DNA of 64,000 bases, taken from contig NZ_CP095046.1 in assembly GCF_022919215.1 (NCBI RefSeq), positions 982,501 through 1,046,500 of the forward strand, given 5' to 3'. Position 1 is the stretch's first letter; each line of letters starts with the position of its first letter. This stretch comes from Hymenobacter cellulosilyticus. GTDB taxonomy: Bacteria > Bacteroidota > Bacteroidia > Cytophagales > Hymenobacteraceae. Positions 11,206-19,571 of this stretch are shown in pieces. Position numbers and translations under genes: made by a program. The notes under the pieces are model-generated. The model was given only the letters and a program-made list of their open reading frames with translations. It was not told the DNA's origin and did no database searches.

Positions 11206-12675
11206 ATGGCATATACTTTCCGTTCTTGTATACCTGGCCTGCTCGTGAGCGCGCTGCTGGTCTTACCCCTGGCGGGCAAGGCCCAAGGCACTGTAACGCT
11301 AACGGGCAAAATCAGCAGTAAAACGGCAGATACGGTAGCCGTATCCGTGCGCGAAAGTCCGCTGGACCCCAAGGAGCAGATTACGTACGCCCGGGTAGAC
11401 AACCGCGGCGAGTTTCGCCTGGCCCTGAACGTGAACGGCCCTACCAAGGCCGACCTGGTGTACGGCGACGACGTAGCCAGCCTGTTTCTGGAGCCTGGCA
11501 ACGCCATGGAAATCCGCTTCAAGGGCAAGGACCTCTCATCGTCGGTGAGCTTCAAGGGCAAAGGGGCGGAGGCCAACACCTACCTGGCCGAGCTGGATGA
11601 GCGGTTTGTGGAAAACGATGGATTTCAGGTATTGCCCGACAACATCAACCTGTACGAGACGCCCTTTCTTTCCTTTCTGGACTACCGGCGCAAAGAGGAA
11701 AAGAAGTTTTTTGAGAACTACGCCCAGGACAACCAGCTGAGCCCGGCCTTCAAGGAATACGCCAAGGCCGAAATAGAGTACAGCTACGCCAACGACCGGC
11801 TCACTTTCCAGGACTTGCGCGAGCAGGTGGTAGCCACCGAGGGCCGCCTGAAGATGTCGCCTACCTACTACGACTTCTTGAACGACAAAGCCCTGGTAAA
11901 CAACCCGGCGGCCCTGCAGAACGAGCAGTACCAGGAGTTCCTGATCAACTACGTGCACTATCTAGCCGTTGCCAGCAACCACCAGCGCTCCGACCCCGAC
12001 TTTTACCAGGTGTGCTACGATATGGCCAAAAACCAGCTCTCCGACCCCGTCCGGGCCGTTATTATGGGCCGGGTGCTGCAGGAGTCGTTCCGCTTCGGGC
12101 ACGTAAAGCAGTCGGCGGCGATGCTGCAGAACTACCGCAGCATCGACACCAAGAACGAGTACTACCCCGTGCTGCAGCACGATTTTGAGACCCATAAGGC
12201 CTTTGCCATCGGCGCTCCTGCCCCAGACTTCAAGCTGATTTCCTCTACCGGCGACAGTGTGACGCTGCAAAGCCTGCGCGGCAAGCTGGTGTACATCAAC
12301 TTCTGGCGCACCACCAGCGGCCTGTCGTTGCGGGACCTGCCCTACGCAGCCGAGCTGGCTAAGAAGTTCGACGGCAAGCCGATTGTATTCCTCAATGTGG
12401 CGTTGGACGAGAATGAGCCAGCCTGGAAGCAGCTGGTAATCGGCAAAAAGCTGGCGGGCACCCACGTGCGGGCTACCGGCGGCATGCGCTCAGCCATTGC
12501 CCGGGCCTATGCCATTCAGGACGTGCCGGCTTACTTCCTGCTGGCCGAGGATGGCACCTTCCTCAATACCAAGCCCAAGCGCCTGAGCAGCCGCGCCGCC
12601 GTAGACGAAATCAAGGAATCATTCGGCAAAGCTTCTACCTACAGTAGCACGCTGCCTTCGTCGGCAGGCAAATAA
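11206..12675 (+). CDS. Exported TlpA/AhpC-TSA-like thioredoxin-fold protein without catalytic cysteines
   Basis: An exported 489-residue protein with an N-terminal signal peptide (cleavage near AGKAQG). An N-terminal beta-rich domain (residues 25-115, the DUF4369-type arrangement frequent before TlpA domains in Bacteroidota) is followed by an alpha-helical middle. A C-terminal thioredoxin fold spans about residues 335-470 (APAPDFKLIS, GKLVYINFWRTTSG, VPAYFLLAEDG). The cis-Pro region is present, but the place where TlpA proteins have WCxxC reads WRTTSG, with no cysteine. It is therefore unlikely to be an ordinary thiol oxidoreductase. The frame is intact. A terminator follows at 12700. Confidence 0.8.
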   Translation: MAYTFRSCIPGLLVSALLVLPLAGKAQGTVTLTGKISSKTADTVAVSVRESPLDPKEQITYARVDNRGEFRLALNVNGPTKADLVYGDDVASLFLEPGNAMEIRFKGKDLSSSVSFKGKGAEANTYLAELDERFVENDGFQVLPDNINLYETPFLSFLDYRRKEEKKFFENYAQDNQLSPAFKEYAKAEIEYSYANDRLTFQDLREQVVATEGRLKMSPTYYDFLNDKALVNNPAALQNEQYQEFLINYVHYLAVASNHQRSDPDFYQVCYDMAKNQLSDPVRAVIMGRVLQESFRFGHVKQSAAMLQNYRSIDTKNEYYPVLQHDFETHKAFAIGAPAPDFKLISSTGDSVTLQSLRGKLVYINFWRTTSGLSLRDLPYAAELAKKFDGKPIVFLNVALDENEPAWKQLVIGKKLAGTHVRATGGMRSAIARAYAIQDVPAYFLLAEDGTFLNTKPKRLSSRAAVDEIKESFGKASTYSSTLPSSAGK

Positions 12676-12699
12676 AGCTTCCTCTTGACACCTTTACAA

Positions 12700-12734
12700 A
12701 ACGCCTCCCAAATTCCTGGGAGGCGTTTTTATTT
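12700..12734 (+). terminator. Rho-independent terminator
   Basis: AACGCCTCCCA pairs with TGGGAGGCGTT around a 6-nt loop and is followed by TTTATTTG. It ends the TlpA-like gene. Confidence 0.88.
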
Positions 12735-12854
12735 GTTGACGAGCCAGGTAATACCCCGGCACTTGCGCCTGCAATCCGTCTGCTTCCTAAACTCTTTGCC
12801 GGGCATAGGGGTTAGTTGGCGCACTTCGGCTACAGTTGCCGACCTTTGCTGCGC

Positions 12855-13874
12855 ATGGCTTCCACACTTACCGACGGTCTGAATTTTCTGAGCAAGCTCA
12901 CGCCCCGCCGCGCCCTGAACACGGCGCAGGTGGTGGGCGGCTACGCCCTAAGCAAGCTCACCGGTAAAGCCCGGCACTGGGGCTTGCCACTGGCCCTAAG
13001 CTTTGAGCCTACCACCAGCTGCAACCTGCGCTGCCCAGAGTGCCCCAGCGGATTGCGCTCTTTCACGCGCCCCACCGGCATGCTGCCCGACGAGCTGTTC
13101 AAGCGCACCATCGACGAGCTGCACAAGCGCCTGTGGTACCTTATTTTCTACTTCCAGGGGGAGCCGTACCTGCATCCCAACTTCCTGGACCTGGTGAAGT
13201 ATGCCGCCGACAAGGGTATTTATACCGCTACCAGCACCAATGCCCACTACCTCAACGACAACAATGCCCGTCGCACCGTGGAGTCGGGCCTCGACCGGCT
13301 GATCATCTCCTTGGACGGCACCACCCAGGAAGTGTACCAGCAATACCGGGTGGGCGGCAAGCTCGATAAGGTGCTGGAAGGCACGAAGAATATCGTGAAG
13401 TGGCGCAAGGAACTGAAGTCGAGCACCCCGCGCATCATCTTCCAGTTTCTGGTGGTGCGACCCAACGAGCACCAGATTGAAGATGCCAAGCAGTTGGCCA
13501 AAGACCTGGGCGTGGACGACGTGTGGTTTAAGACGGCCCAGATTTACGACTACCAGCAAGGCTCCCCGCTTATCCCGACCATTGACTACTACTCGCGCTA
13601 CGAAAACAACAACGGCACCTGGAGCATCAAGAACAAGCTGCTGGACCACTGCTGGAAGATGTGGCACAGCTGCGTCATCACCTGGGACGGTCTGGTAGTG
13701 CCCTGCTGCTTCGACAAGGACGCGGAGTACCGCCAGGGGGACCTTAAAACCGAAACCTTCCGCCAGCTTTGGCACGGCCCCAAATACCAGCAGTTCCGAG
13801 CCTCCCTGCTCAAAGGCCGGGACCAGATAGACATGTGCCGCAACTGCACCGAAGGCACCAAGGTGTGGGGGTGA
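12855..13874 (+). CDS. Radical SAM/SPASM domain protein
   Basis: A 339-residue radical SAM enzyme. The CxxxCxxC motif that holds the SAM-binding iron-sulfur cluster reads CNLRCPEC near residue 57. The TIM-barrel signatures FYFQGEP and LIISLDGTT follow. The C-terminal half has a SPASM-type cysteine set (HSCVITWDG, VPCCFD, CRNC) for auxiliary clusters. SPASM proteins act on peptides or other large substrates, for example sulfatase maturation or RiPP maturation. No precursor peptide or sulfatase is visible nearby, so the target is unknown. ATG at 12855 was preferred to an in-frame upstream start. The TGA stop is the first part of the heptamer palindrome beginning at 13871. Confidence 0.85.
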   Translation: MASTLTDGLNFLSKLTPRRALNTAQVVGGYALSKLTGKARHWGLPLALSFEPTTSCNLRCPECPSGLRSFTRPTGMLPDELFKRTIDELHKRLWYLIFYFQGEPYLHPNFLDLVKYAADKGIYTATSTNAHYLNDNNARRTVESGLDRLIISLDGTTQEVYQQYRVGGKLDKVLEGTKNIVKWRKELKSSTPRIIFQFLVVRPNEHQIEDAKQLAKDLGVDDVWFKTAQIYDYQQGSPLIPTIDYYSRYENNNGTWSIKNKLLDHCWKMWHSCVITWDGLVVPCCFDKDAEYRQGDLKTETFRQLWHGPKYQQFRASLLKGRDQIDMCRNCTEGTKVWG

Positions 13875-14160
13875 GGTGAGGTGGTGAAATAGTGAGTATG
13901 TTGTTCAGCTAACTTGTAAATAAGAGCCTGTCATTGGGAGGAGGCGCGACGAAGCAATCCGTCCTCTGAAATGTGAAGAGCGTTCTTGAGTGAAAAGCCC
14001 TTTCTCGTAACCAACGGGAAAGGGCTTTCTGGTAAAAGGCCGTTTGTCACTAGCAGAGGACGGATTGCTTCGCCCTGCTCGCAATGACAGGAAAAGTATG
14101 CGCTTTTCGCACCGTCAGCACAAAAACTCACTTCTTCACCATCTCACCATTTCACCACTA
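13871..14160. repeat. Heptamer palindrome, copy 1 (interrupted by a MITE)
   Basis: The left arm 13871-13896 and the right arm 14127-14160 are built from 7-bp units (GGTGAGR on the left, TTCACCA/TCTCACC on the right) and pair with each other imperfectly. The left arm contains the TGA stop of the radical SAM gene; the right arm ends in the stop of the convergent esterase-family gene. A complete MITE-like element (13930-14088) lies between the arms. Confidence 0.8.
13930..14088. mobile_element. MITE-like element, copy 2 (159 bp)
   Basis: The ends read GTCATTGGGAGG...CGAAGCAATCCGTCCTCT and, inverted, AGAGGACGGATTGCTTCG...GCAATGAC. Inside is a strong hairpin, AAAGCCCTTT/AAAGGGCTTT, near 13994-14030. 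Relative to copies 1 and 3 the interior is reversed. There is no coding potential and no obvious target-site duplication. Confidence 0.88.
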
Positions 14161-15456
14161 TTCCGTCCAGGGGAACATGTCTGGTGGGGTGTGTTCGGCA
14201 ACCTGAGTAAGGAGCGGGTGCAGGGCCTGGGTTTGGTCGATAAAGAGAAAAGCGTCGTAGCGCTCCGACATAAGAGAGGGAACGTAGTTGCCGAACTGCT
14301 CGAACTCGGGGCGGTACACGACGCCAATGGCCCGGTGCTTGAAGGTTTGCTTCTGGGCAGGAGTGCCTTTCAGCTCTGACGATAGCAGCAGCGCGTTTTC
14401 GCCCTTCAACTGGTCGTGCAAAAGGTCTTCCCAGGAACCGTTGGTAGCCCGGGGTACAGGCATTACTTCGAAGGGTGCGCCCCAACGCTTGCCAGCAATA
14501 ACGCTGCCCTGATAGGAGCCGAAGCCCACGGCAAACACCTGCTCGCGCCCGTACATCTGGCGGGCCAGCTGGCCAATATTCACGGTATTGTCGCGGGCCA
14601 TGTCGGTGTAGCGGGCGTCGCCGATGTGGGTGTTGTGTTCCCAGATAATGGCTTTGCTGTCGGGGCCGTGCAGGTCGAGCAGGCGGGTAAGGGTTTCCAT
14701 CATGTGCCCGTCGCGCACGTTCCAGGAGGCCGAGCCCCCGCTGATCATAGCCCGATAATACCGCTCAGCATTCACGGCGACCAGGGCGTTCTGCTCGGCG
14801 GCAAAGTTGGTTTCGCGCTCTAATCCGGTGGGGGCAGTAGTGTTGCGCAGCTGCCGGCGCAGGCTTTGCAGCATGTGGGTCACCTCATCCTCGCAGTCAT
14901 CCGACACGAAAGCTACGTGCTGGGCATACTCCTGCGGGTCGTCGCCGTAGGGCTCGAAGCACTGGAAAGCCTTGTGCGCGGCCGCCACGGCCCCGTCGCC
15001 CTGCTTGCTGACAAACTGTAGAATCTCCTGTAGCGACTCCCAGAGGCTGTACACATCAAGCCCGTAGAACCCGATTCGCTCGGCCAGGGGGCGCTGCTGG
15101 TTGTGCTGGTGCAGCCAGTCGATAAGGGCGGCAATTTCCCAGTTGCCCCACATCCAGGTGGGCCAGCGGTTAAAGGTTTGCAGCAACTGAGCCGCGCTAC
15201 CGTAGTCGGCCTTGTCCTGCTTGATGGCGCAGTTGACCTCGAAGCAGTCGGGCCAGTCGCCTTCCACGGCTATAAACTGGAAGCCTTTCTCCTGGATGAG
15301 GCGCTTGGACAGGGCCGTGCGCCAGGTATAATACTCGTGGGTGCCGTGGGAAGCTTCACCCAGCAGCACGATGCGGGCGTCGCCGATGGCGGTGAGCACT
15401 GCGTCGAGGTCGGCGGCGGAGCGGAGCGGGTGGGTGGGCAGGGAAAAGGTCTTCAC
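14158..15456 (-). CDS. Erythromycin esterase family protein
   Basis: A 432-residue member of the erythromycin esterase-like family, whose tested members hydrolyse the macrolide lactone and whose other members have unknown substrates. The family motifs are present: LLGEASHGTHEYYTW near residue 30 (Glu and His of the active site), FIAVEGDWPD, and IIWEHNTHIGDARY near residue 270 (Glu and His). No signal peptide is seen, so it is probably cytoplasmic. The frame is intact and the length is normal. The TAG stop lies inside the right arm of the heptamer palindrome. Esterase activity on macrolides should not be assumed from the family name. Confidence 0.87.
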   Translation of the reverse strand: MKTFSLPTHPLRSAADLDAVLTAIGDARIVLLGEASHGTHEYYTWRTALSKRLIQEKGFQFIAVEGDWPDCFEVNCAIKQDKADYGSAAQLLQTFNRWPTWMWGNWEIAALIDWLHQHNQQRPLAERIGFYGLDVYSLWESLQEILQFVSKQGDGAVAAAHKAFQCFEPYGDDPQEYAQHVAFVSDDCEDEVTHMLQSLRRQLRNTTAPTGLERETNFAAEQNALVAVNAERYYRAMISGGSASWNVRDGHMMETLTRLLDLHGPDSKAIIWEHNTHIGDARYTDMARDNTVNIGQLARQMYGREQVFAVGFGSYQGSVIAGKRWGAPFEVMPVPRATNGSWEDLLHDQLKGENALLLSSELKGTPAQKQTFKHRAIGVVYRPEFEQFGNYVPSLMSERYDAFLFIDQTQALHPLLTQVAEHTPPDMFPWTE

Positions 15457-15488
15457 AGTTCAGGTTGGGTGGGGTGAAAACACAAAAA

Positions 15489-15512
15489 CGCGCCTTGGCT
15501 TAGCCAAAGCGC
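15489..15512 (-). terminator. Terminator-like hairpin (reverse strand)
   Basis: GCGCCTTGGCT pairs with AGCCAAAGCGC with one mismatch. Read on the reverse strand it is followed by TTTTTGTGTTTT, which suits termination of the small gene ending at 15533. Confidence 0.7.
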
Positions 15513-15532
15513 GCTCAGTTGAGCTTAAAAGC

Positions 15533-15874
15533 CTATTTGTGGGCCTTTTTCAAATTTTTGCCTAGGTCTTCTACTTGCTTGAAGAACTCCAGCGAATCGG
15601 AATCAGCATAGGTACCAAAGGCCGACGAAATCGTGCCTTTCAGACCATCATTGGTTTCCAAAGCGTAAAGAATCGACATATCATCCGGGTCACTTTCGCC
15701 TTCGAAGCGGTAGAAGTCGACGATGGTTACGTCTTCGGGGCCGTAGGTTTTCTTATTTTCCGAGTTGAACGAGCACAGCCGGCCTTCCCGCACAGTGAAG
15801 TCTTCGGTAAAGCCGTCGGAGCTCAGCTTTTTCTCAACATTTATCAGCGAGCGTTCTTCTTCTTTGTCTTGCAT
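15533..15874 (-). CDS. Small hypothetical protein
   Basis: A 113-residue acidic cytoplasmic protein of unrecognised family, starting MQDKEEERS. It has an alternating strand pattern in the middle (DFTVREGRLC, VTIVDFYRFEG, SILYALETNDG) and a helical, lysine-rich C-terminus. It resembles many Bacteroidota proteins annotated as phosphoribosylpyrophosphate synthetase-like, but I cannot confirm that. A longer reading starts at a TTG (15937) inside the terminator region of the neighbouring gene and is less likely. Hairpins on both sides suggest a single-gene transcript. Confidence 0.65.
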   Translation of the reverse strand: MQDKEEERSLINVEKKLSSDGFTEDFTVREGRLCSFNSENKKTYGPEDVTIVDFYRFEGESDPDDMSILYALETNDGLKGTISSAFGTYADSDSLEFFKQVEDLGKNLKKAHK

Positions 15875-15938
15875 GGTCGTAGGGGTTCGGGTTGGCAGGG
15901 CAGTGTTTAGGAATAAAAATAGGAGGGTTAAAAACAAA

Positions 15939-15974
15939 GCCCCCGTGCCCGCTATACGCAGCGGGCACGGGGGC
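15939..15974 (-). terminator. Strong terminator for the FeoB-associated gene
   Basis: GCCCCCGTGCCCGCT pairs perfectly with AGCGGGCACGGGGGC around a 6-nt loop. On the reverse strand it is followed by TTTGTTTTTAA. The FeoB-associated gene stops at 16008. Confidence 0.85.
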
Positions 15975-16007
15975 AGGTTGTCCGAAGTTAAAAACGGCTA
16001 AGCGGGC

Positions 16008-16205
16008 CTACTTGGCCGCCGCCCGGGCCGCAGCCGTTTCGATGGTTCGCTGCAGGCGGTCCACATCGATAGTACTGCAGGCACCGCCGCAGCCCTTGGC
16101 GCAGCCGCTGGCCGTTTTCACGAAGAAGGCCCGCCAGAAGATCCGGCCCACGTAGAACGTGGCCGCCAGAAAAAGCAGGACAATGATGGTGTATTGCAGT
16201 ATCAT
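16008..16205 (-). CDS. FeoB-associated Cys-rich membrane protein
   Basis: A 65-residue protein with one N-terminal membrane helix (IIVLLFLAATFYV) followed by a cysteine cluster, CAKGCGGAC. This matches the small FeoB-associated Cys-rich family, thought to help ferrous iron uptake. No feoA or feoB gene lies in the window, so here it stands alone. ATG codons occur at 16214 and 16205; the second (MILQY) gives the usual family length. Confidence 0.78.
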   Translation of the reverse strand: MILQYTIIVLLFLAATFYVGRIFWRAFFVKTASGCAKGCGGACSTIDVDRLQRTIETAAARAAAK

Positions 16206-16280
16206 AACGTCCACAAAACTACGACGAGCGGGGAAAAGTTTAAGGATGACGTGCTGCTGGAGCTAAATGGGGAGTGTATT

Positions 16281-16435
16281 GTCATTGCGAGGAACGAAGC
16301 AATCCGTCCTCTACTAGTGCCAGACGTCCTTTTACCAGAAAGCCCTAAAGCCTGCTCAGGTGTTAGGGCTTTTCACTTTACAAGGCTCAGCACATTTTAG
16401 AGGACGGATTGCTTCGGCTAACGCCTCGCAATGAC
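16281..16435. mobile_element. MITE-like element, copy 3 (155 bp)
   Basis: The best preserved copy. The terminal inverted repeats of about 30 bp begin GTCATTGCGAGG and end CCTCGCAATGAC, with CGAAGCAATCCGTCCTCT and its complement inside. The core has CTTTTACCAGAAAG, the hairpin AAAGCCCTAA/TTAGGGCTTT, and GCTCAGCACATTT. It occupies the gap between the FeoB-associated gene and suhB. Confidence 0.9.
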
Positions 16436-16466
16436 CCATGGGTTAGGTTAGCCTACCGACGACAGC

Positions 16467-17279
16467 CTACTTCCAGAACTGCCCAATGGTTTGCTGCATT
16501 TCGGCATGCACGTGGCCGTTGCTGGCTACCACCTGGCGGCCGAAAAGCGGGTCGCCGTCTTCCAGGAACTGGGTGACTTTGCCGCCGGCTTCGCGCACGA
16601 GCAGGATGCCAGCCGCCACGTCGTAGGAGTTAAGGTTGAACTCGAAGAAGCCTTCGAAGCGGCCGGCAGCTACCCAGGCCAGGTCGGCGGCGGCTGAGCC
16701 CACGCGGCGCACGCCGTGGGTGCGCTGCATAAAGGCACCCAGAATCTGCAAGTAGTCGTCGAGCTGGCCGAACTTGGTGTAAGGGAAGCCAGTGGCAATC
16801 AGGCTCTGACCCAGAGTGGCGGCGTCGGAGACGCGGATGGGCCGGTCGTTGCAGAAGGCCCCACCGCCGCGCACGGCCCGGAAGGTTTCGTCGCGGGTTA
16901 CTTCATATACCACGCCGGCCGCCAGCTCCCCATTGTGGAGCAGGCCCACGCTTACGCAGTAGCAGGGCAGGCCGTGAATGAAGTTGGTGGTGCCGTCAAG
17001 CGGGTCGATAATCCAAGTGTACTCGGTATCGGTGGTGGTAGCCAGGCTGTTGCCGCCAGTGGTGCCTTCCTCGGTGATAAAGCCGGCCTCGGGCAGCAAT
17101 TCCCGGAGTCCGGCCACGAGCAGGCGCTCCGCTTCCTGGTCGACGTACGACACCATGTCGTGCAACCCCTTGGTTTCCACGCGGCTTCGGTCGAAGGAGG
17201 TGGCTTCCTGGTGAATAAACTGGCCGGCACGGCGGCACACCTCGGCTAGGCCGAGGCTGAGTTGGGAAAAATCGGTCAT
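16467..17279 (-). CDS. suhB: Inositol-1-monophosphatase family protein
   Basis: A magnesium-dependent phosphatase of the inositol monophosphatase family, 270 residues, the usual length. Metal-binding motifs are visible: ITEEGT near residue 72 (Glu), WIIDPLDGTTNFIHG near residue 90, and YDVAAGILLVREAGG near residue 215. The family hydrolyses inositol phosphates or related sugar phosphates, and in some bacteria also takes part in rRNA transcription complexes. It is the last gene of a reverse-strand run that begins at rsmI. The frame is intact. The symbol is assigned by family; substrate specificity is not proven. Confidence 0.88.
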   Translation of the reverse strand: MTDFSQLSLGLAEVCRRAGQFIHQEATSFDRSRVETKGLHDMVSYVDQEAERLLVAGLRELLPEAGFITEEGTTGGNSLATTTDTEYTWIIDPLDGTTNFIHGLPCYCVSVGLLHNGELAAGVVYEVTRDETFRAVRGGGAFCNDRPIRVSDAATLGQSLIATGFPYTKFGQLDDYLQILGAFMQRTHGVRRVGSAAADLAWVAAGRFEGFFEFNLNSYDVAAGILLVREAGGKVTQFLEDGDPLFGRQVVASNGHVHAEMQQTIGQFWK

Positions 17280-17316
17280 GAGAAAGAATACTTCGGCACA
17301 GGCACCGGGTTGCGGA

Positions 17317-17535
17317 TTAAAGCGAGGGGCGGTATTGCAGCAACAGCAGGGCTGTATACACCACAGTCACGATGATGATGATGCGGCGCAGGGTGCGGCC
17401 ATTGGTGGCCCGCCAGGCCTCATCCCCGTTCTGGCGTGGCTTGCCCATCACGGTTTTGCCTTCCGTCATGCGGTAAAACCACAACATGATGGTGTAGAAA
17501 ATCAGCGGCAGCAGCCACGAAGGCACGAGTTCCAT
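17317..17535 (-). CDS. Small two-helix membrane protein
   Basis: A 72-residue protein with two hydrophobic segments (VPSWLLPLIFYTIMLWF and IIIIVTVVYTALLLL) separated by a basic loop. The family is not recognised. It starts 14 bp after the stop of the preceding small gene and ends 37 bp before suhB, so it belongs to the same transcript as rsmI and lnt. A TTG at 17574 would overlap the upstream gene; the ATG at 17535 was preferred. Confidence 0.6.
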   Translation of the reverse strand: MELVPSWLLPLIFYTIMLWFYRMTEGKTVMGKPRQNGDEAWRATNGRTLRRIIIIVTVVYTALLLLQYRPSL

Positions 17536-17549
17536 GAGGTCAATAACGG

Positions 17550-17894
17550 TTATTCGGGCCGGAAAGCTACCCAATGACCGGCAATAAGCCGTTCAAATTG
17601 TCCCCACTGCGGGCTGCCTTCCGCCCGGCCTTGCACACGTACTGGCGCAATCCAGTCCTGCTGGCAGTGCTCGGCTATATCCGGCAGGGGCTGCCAGGAG
17701 CCGGGCCCAACGTGGTACTGGTGCGCAGCGGCAGCTTCGGCCTCCTCCACTGTTTCGTAGCACTCATCCCACTGCCCGGCGGTGTCCTGGAGCGTATCGA
17801 AGCCGAACAGGTACACGCCGTTGGCACCATCGTCATGAATCATCAGCCGCACTACTTCCGTGGTAGGCCGGGGCACCAGGGCACCTTTTCTCAT
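17550..17894 (-). CDS. Hypothetical protein in the lnt operon
   Basis: A 114-residue cytoplasmic protein of unknown family. It has strands and Trp/acidic residues typical of small globular proteins (VVRLMIHDDG, VYLFGFDT, QWDECYETVEEAEA, WIAPVR, GQFERLIAGHW). Its ATG overlaps the stop of lnt in an ATGA arrangement, so the two are translationally coupled. The open frame continues upstream as far as 18089, but that part is only the shadow of lnt. Confidence 0.65.
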   Translation of the reverse strand: MRKGALVPRPTTEVVRLMIHDDGANGVYLFGFDTLQDTAGQWDECYETVEEAEAAAAHQYHVGPGSWQPLPDIAEHCQQDWIAPVRVQGRAEGSPQWGQFERLIAGHWVAFRPE

Positions 17895-19571
17895 GCCGGG
17901 CGGGCAACGGGCTCGGCGGCTACGGGCTGAGTGCCGAAGCGGCGGTTCAGGCTCATTACCAGCGTACCAACGAGCAGCAGCACGGCCAGCACCTGCATGC
18001 CGGGACCCAGCAGCTCGCCGTGGCGCACGTAGAAAGTCAGCTCCTCGTTGAGCTGCACGGGAAAGCGGCGGCCCGTTTGCACCCACCAACCAGTTTGGCT
18101 GCGAATACGGCCTTTCTGGTCAATGAAGGCGGAAATACCGGTGTTGGCGGAGCGGGCAATGTCACGGCGGGTCTCGATGGCGCGCAGCGTGGCGTACTGC
18201 AAATGCTGGTTGTGGCCGGGCGAGTCGCTCCACCACCCGTCGTTCGTGATAATGCCGATAAGCGTGGCTCCGTTCTTAATATATTGGTTGACAAAGTCGC
18301 CGTACACCGACTCGTAGCAGATGACCGGGGCCACGCGCAAGGTGGAGTCGGCGGCGGCCATGCGGTACACGGTGCGCTCCTTCTGGCTGCCCAGCCCGCC
18401 GGCCGTGCCGCCCAGGTCGATGGTAGCAGCCTTCACCCAGTTGGGCACGCCTTCCACGCCCGGCACCAAGCGCGACTTATGGTAGAAGCTAGCCTTGCCC
18501 GTGGCGCTGGGGAAGTGCACGGCCGTGTTGAAGAAGTCGTAGTAGCCCAGGTCGTCGCGGAAGCGGGCCGTTTCACTGGCCGTTTCCTTGCTGGGGTAGG
18601 CCACCACGCTGGTCACCCCGGTGATGAGCTCTACGCCGGGGTGCAAACTCAGAAACTGGCGCACCCGCTGCACCTTGGGGTAGGTTTCGAAGTTGGACTC
18701 CCAGTACGGCTCATCCAGGGCCGTTTCGGGCCAAAGCACCAGGCGGGTCTGGGGGTGAGTTGCTTTTCGGTGAGCTGAATCAGGCGGGTGAGCTGCTCTT
18801 CGTAGGAAATGAAGTTGGCCGTGCCCTCAAACTTTTCCTGAAAGGGGTCCACGTTGGGCTGAATGACCAGCACTTCTACCTGCTTACCTTTTTCCTGGTA
18901 GGTTTCCCCAATCAGGAAGGACAGGCCGATGGGCAACACGGTAGCCAGCACGGGTGCAGCCCAGCGGCGCAGGGGCGCGGCTGGCCGGGCCGTTTCGGAC
19001 TTGGAACCCAGCCCAAACAAGGCCTTGAACACCAAGATATTGACTACCCACATCCAGAGGGAGCCGCCGAGGAAGCCGGTGTACTCGTACCACTGAATCA
19101 GCTCATTGGCCTGGGCAAATCCGTTGCCGAGCGTCAGCCAGGGCCAGGTGAAGTCCCAGTGCAGGTGGAGCTGCTCGAAGGCAATCCAGTAGATGGGCAG
19201 GGAAATGTAGCCCAGCACCGGGCCGGCCAGCCGCTTGGTGTGGTAGAAGGCCATGGTGGGCAGGCACATCAGCAAAGAGTTGAGCACCACGGCCGTAACG
19301 CCGCCGCCCACCGTGCTGTAGCTCACCCAGTAGGTCACAAACAGGTTCCAGAGCACCAGCGTGAGGTAGGTGTAGCGAAATACCTTCCAGCCGCTGCTGC
19401 CCTGCTGCACCAACACCTGCTCCATGCGCAGATACGGCACCCAGGCAATGAGCAGCAACAGGGCCAACGGGGCCGGATGCACCGGCCAGCCCGTCCACAA
19501 CAATGCCGCGGTGAGCAGGGCCAAGCCGGCCGGCCCCACGTACTATTCCCGATTTCCTTGAATGACGACAA
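17891..19571 (-). CDS. lnt: Apolipoprotein N-acyltransferase, frameshifted
   Basis: Lnt adds the third acyl chain to lipoproteins at the outer face of the inner membrane. The N-terminal half has several hydrophobic helices. The C-terminal half is a nitrilase-like domain with the catalytic Glu (LWPETALD), Lys (FYHKSRLVPGVE) and Cys (ICYESVYG), then a last membrane helix (VLAVLLLVGTLV). The frame is broken near 18750 at a CCCCC run. The start is uncertain: a GTG lies at 19539, but one more G in the GGGG run at 19537 would extend the protein to a TTG at 19571, overlapping rsmI. Length is about 550-560 residues. It is the second gene of the rsmI-lnt run. Confidence 0.9.

Noticed and set aside
14158-15456. 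A macrolide resistance gene
   Set aside because: The family name comes from a few tested members; nothing here (no mobile element gene, no other resistance genes) supports that specific role.
16008-16205. A complete feo iron-uptake operon
   Set aside because: Only the small Cys-rich protein is present; no FeoA or FeoB motifs were found in the window.
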